Source: JALTDM01 sp964421355
Lineage (GTDB): Bacteria > Bacteroidota > Bacteroidia > Bacteroidales > JALTDM01
Length of the DNA: 24,585 bases
Assembly: GCA_964421355.1 (NCBI GenBank)
Contig: CAYQWX010000024.1
Span: 1-24,585 of the forward strand
Direction of reading: 5' to 3'
Within the stretch, counting starts at the first letter, position 1. Every line of letters starts with the position of its first letter. This document shows, in pieces, positions 23,657 through 24,585 of this stretch. Under the pieces are notes generated by a model, which worked only from the letters and a program-made list of their open reading frames with translations, was not told the DNA's origin and did not search any database. A program made the position numbers and the translations under genes.

Positions 23657-23664
23657 TAAGTTTG
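23657..23664 (+). promoter_or_regulatory. Bacteroidota -7 promoter element (TAAGTTTG)
   Basis: Exact TAnnTTTG match, 26 nt before the ATG at 23691, with TTG at 23639-23641 as a possible -33 element. It decides the start of the membrane-protein gene, because it lies within the longer open frame from a TTG at 23619. Confidence 0.6.
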
Positions 23665-23690
23665 CACACATAAGATTTAAGGTTTTATTT

Positions 23691-24392
23691 ATGAAAAAAA
23701 GGGATATTATTTTTATTTTGTTGGTAGTTTTATTTTTTCTACCTTTTTTTATAAGCAATACTGTGTATGATTTTTATACTACTTATAATCATAATCACGG
23801 TATGATAATGGCTTTTATTAAGTTTGCCATACTTGCTACGCTTGGTGAGGTAATTGGGTTGCGTATAAAAACGGGGCAATACTACAAAGACGGTTTTGGT
23901 ATTATTCCTCGTGCTATATACTGGGGTTTTTTCGGACTAACAATTAAAATGGCATTTATTATTTTTGCTACGGGTGTGCCGAATTTTTTGCAATATCTTG
24001 GGTTGAATGAAGCTACTACTATTATGAAACAACCATTGTCTGCTCAAAAAGTATTGGTTTCATTTTCCATAAGTACCTTGATGAATTTGATTTACGCTCC
24101 TGTTTTAATGACTGCGCATAAAATAACAGATACTCATATTGTAGAGCACAAGGGGGAAGTACGGGCTTTATTTGCTCCTATCAATGTTAGAAAGATTATT
24201 ACTACTATGGATTGGGATGTGCAATGGAATTTTGTGTTTAAAAAAACAATACCGCTTTTTTGGATTCCTGCTCATACTATTACATTCTTGTTGCCTGTTG
24301 ATTTTCAAGTATTGTTTGCTGCAATGCTTGGAATAATATTAGGTGTGCTTTTGTCTATTGCTGCTGTAATGGGAAAAAAGAAAAATAATTAG
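23691..24392 (+). CDS. Integral membrane protein, possibly Mpv17/PMP22-like
   Basis: 233 residues with about five hydrophobic segments (roughly 5-25, 38-58, 70-95, 115-135, and 190-230) and a Lys-rich C-terminal end. I do not recognise it firmly. The stretch W-D-V-Q-W-N-F-V-F-K (near 180-190) followed by a hydrophobic segment recalls the C-terminal signature of the Mpv17/PMP22 family, small membrane proteins thought to form channels, but the match is loose. The start is the ATG at 23691, not the TTG 72 bases earlier, because a promoter element lies between them. Seven bases after its stop begins the ankyrin-repeat gene, probably in the same transcript. Confidence 0.6.
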   Translation: MKKRDIIFILLVVLFFLPFFISNTVYDFYTTYNHNHGMIMAFIKFAILATLGEVIGLRIKTGQYYKDGFGIIPRAIYWGFFGLTIKMAFIIFATGVPNFLQYLGLNEATTIMKQPLSAQKVLVSFSISTLMNLIYAPVLMTAHKITDTHIVEHKGEVRALFAPINVRKIITTMDWDVQWNFVFKKTIPLFWIPAHTITFLLPVDFQVLFAAMLGIILGVLLSIAAVMGKKKNN

Positions 24393-24399
24393 AGAAGGT

Positions 24400-24585
24400 A
24401 TGAAAAAAATAATTTATTTTATAGTTGTATTTATTGTTTCAGCAAATAGTTATAGTCAAAAAAATCCTTTGATACAGGCTATTCTAAAAGGAAATGTTAA
24501 AAAAGTTGGGAAACTTATAGAAAAGAAACCTGAATTAATAAATCAAAAAAATAAACTGAATTGGACACCGTTGATATATGCAATA
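24400..24585 (+). CDS. Exported ankyrin-repeat protein (5' part only)
   Basis: The first 62 codons are in the window and the gene runs off the right end. A signal peptide (about 1-20, ending S-Y-S-Q) suggests export. Residues 24-62 match the start of an ankyrin repeat array: a helical A-I-L-K-G-N-V-K-K-V-G-K-L-I segment, then P-E-L-I-N-Q-K and W-T-P-L-I-Y-A-I, the typical T-P-L-x-x-A turn. Ankyrin repeats mediate protein contacts; the partner is unknown. It follows the membrane-protein gene by 7 bp, so the two are probably cotranscribed. Confidence 0.75.
   Translation, partial: MKKIIYFIVVFIVSANSYSQKNPLIQAILKGNVKKVGKLIEKKPELINQKNKLNWTPLIYAI

Noticed and set aside
23619..23690. TTG-started extension of the membrane-protein gene
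   Set aside because: The promoter element TAAGTTTG at 23657-23664 lies inside it, and the ATG at 23691 directly precedes a hydrophobic start typical of the protein.

Overview
The window is AT-rich chromosomal DNA from a member of the Bacteroidota (Bacteroidetes). Several signs agree. It encodes an S46 dipeptidyl-peptidase, an S16 ribosomal protein with a long charged tail, an lpxD-type acyltransferase next to efp, a YwqK-like repeat protein and the futalosine menaquinone genes mqnB and mqnD. No clear Shine-Dalgarno sequences are visible upstream of most starts. At least eight genes or operons have the Bacteroidota -7 promoter element TAnnTTTG just upstream. The genus cannot be told from the sequence alone.

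Layout. 1-395: gene-free, relatively GC-rich, with the first copy of a dispersed hairpin repeat. 396-2718: a low-molecular-weight phosphatase/arsenate-reductase-like gene (-), then a fumarylacetoacetate-hydrolase-family enzyme and a secreted YwqK/MORN-like repeat protein (+). 2797-6474: a tight operon of a UbiA prenyltransferase, Maf and an S46 peptidase with the DPP11 specificity arginine. 6496-8733 (-): rpsP-rimM, and pdxA from its own promoter. 8921-11734 (+): an operon of a hotdog thioesterase, a TraB/GumN protein, mqnB and mqnD. 11753-13260 (-): efp followed by an lpxD-type gene. 13538-14568 (+): two half-size permease genes of the UPF0718/ArsP type. 14678-23027 (-): four genes around ion transport. 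23028-23690: gene-free, with the second copy of the hairpin repeat. 23691-24585 (+): a membrane protein and the start of an ankyrin-repeat protein that runs off the window.

The most unusual part is 14678-23027. In transcription order it encodes (1) a two-TM potassium-channel pore (TIGYGD filter) on a predicted beta-solenoid of about sixteen 12-residue repeats; (2) a 1689-residue protein that joins an SLC12-type cation-chloride cotransporter with its C-terminal domain, a long helical region, a P-loop ATPase and a terminal winged-helix-like segment; (3) a small MscS-type mechanosensitive channel; and (4) a lipoprotein. The last three form an operon with gaps or overlaps of about 12 bp. Together they look like an ion and cell-volume control module in which ATP binding may govern a secondary transporter. 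This function is inference; the domain order is read directly.

A second item is a pair of direct repeats of about 175 bp at the two ends of the window, 23.2 kb apart. Each folds into a 127-nt nested hairpin. Two of the three differences between the copies turn Watson-Crick pairs into G-U pairs on the + strand, which hints at a structured RNA. No tRNA, rRNA, CRISPR array, transposase, integrase or phage gene was seen.
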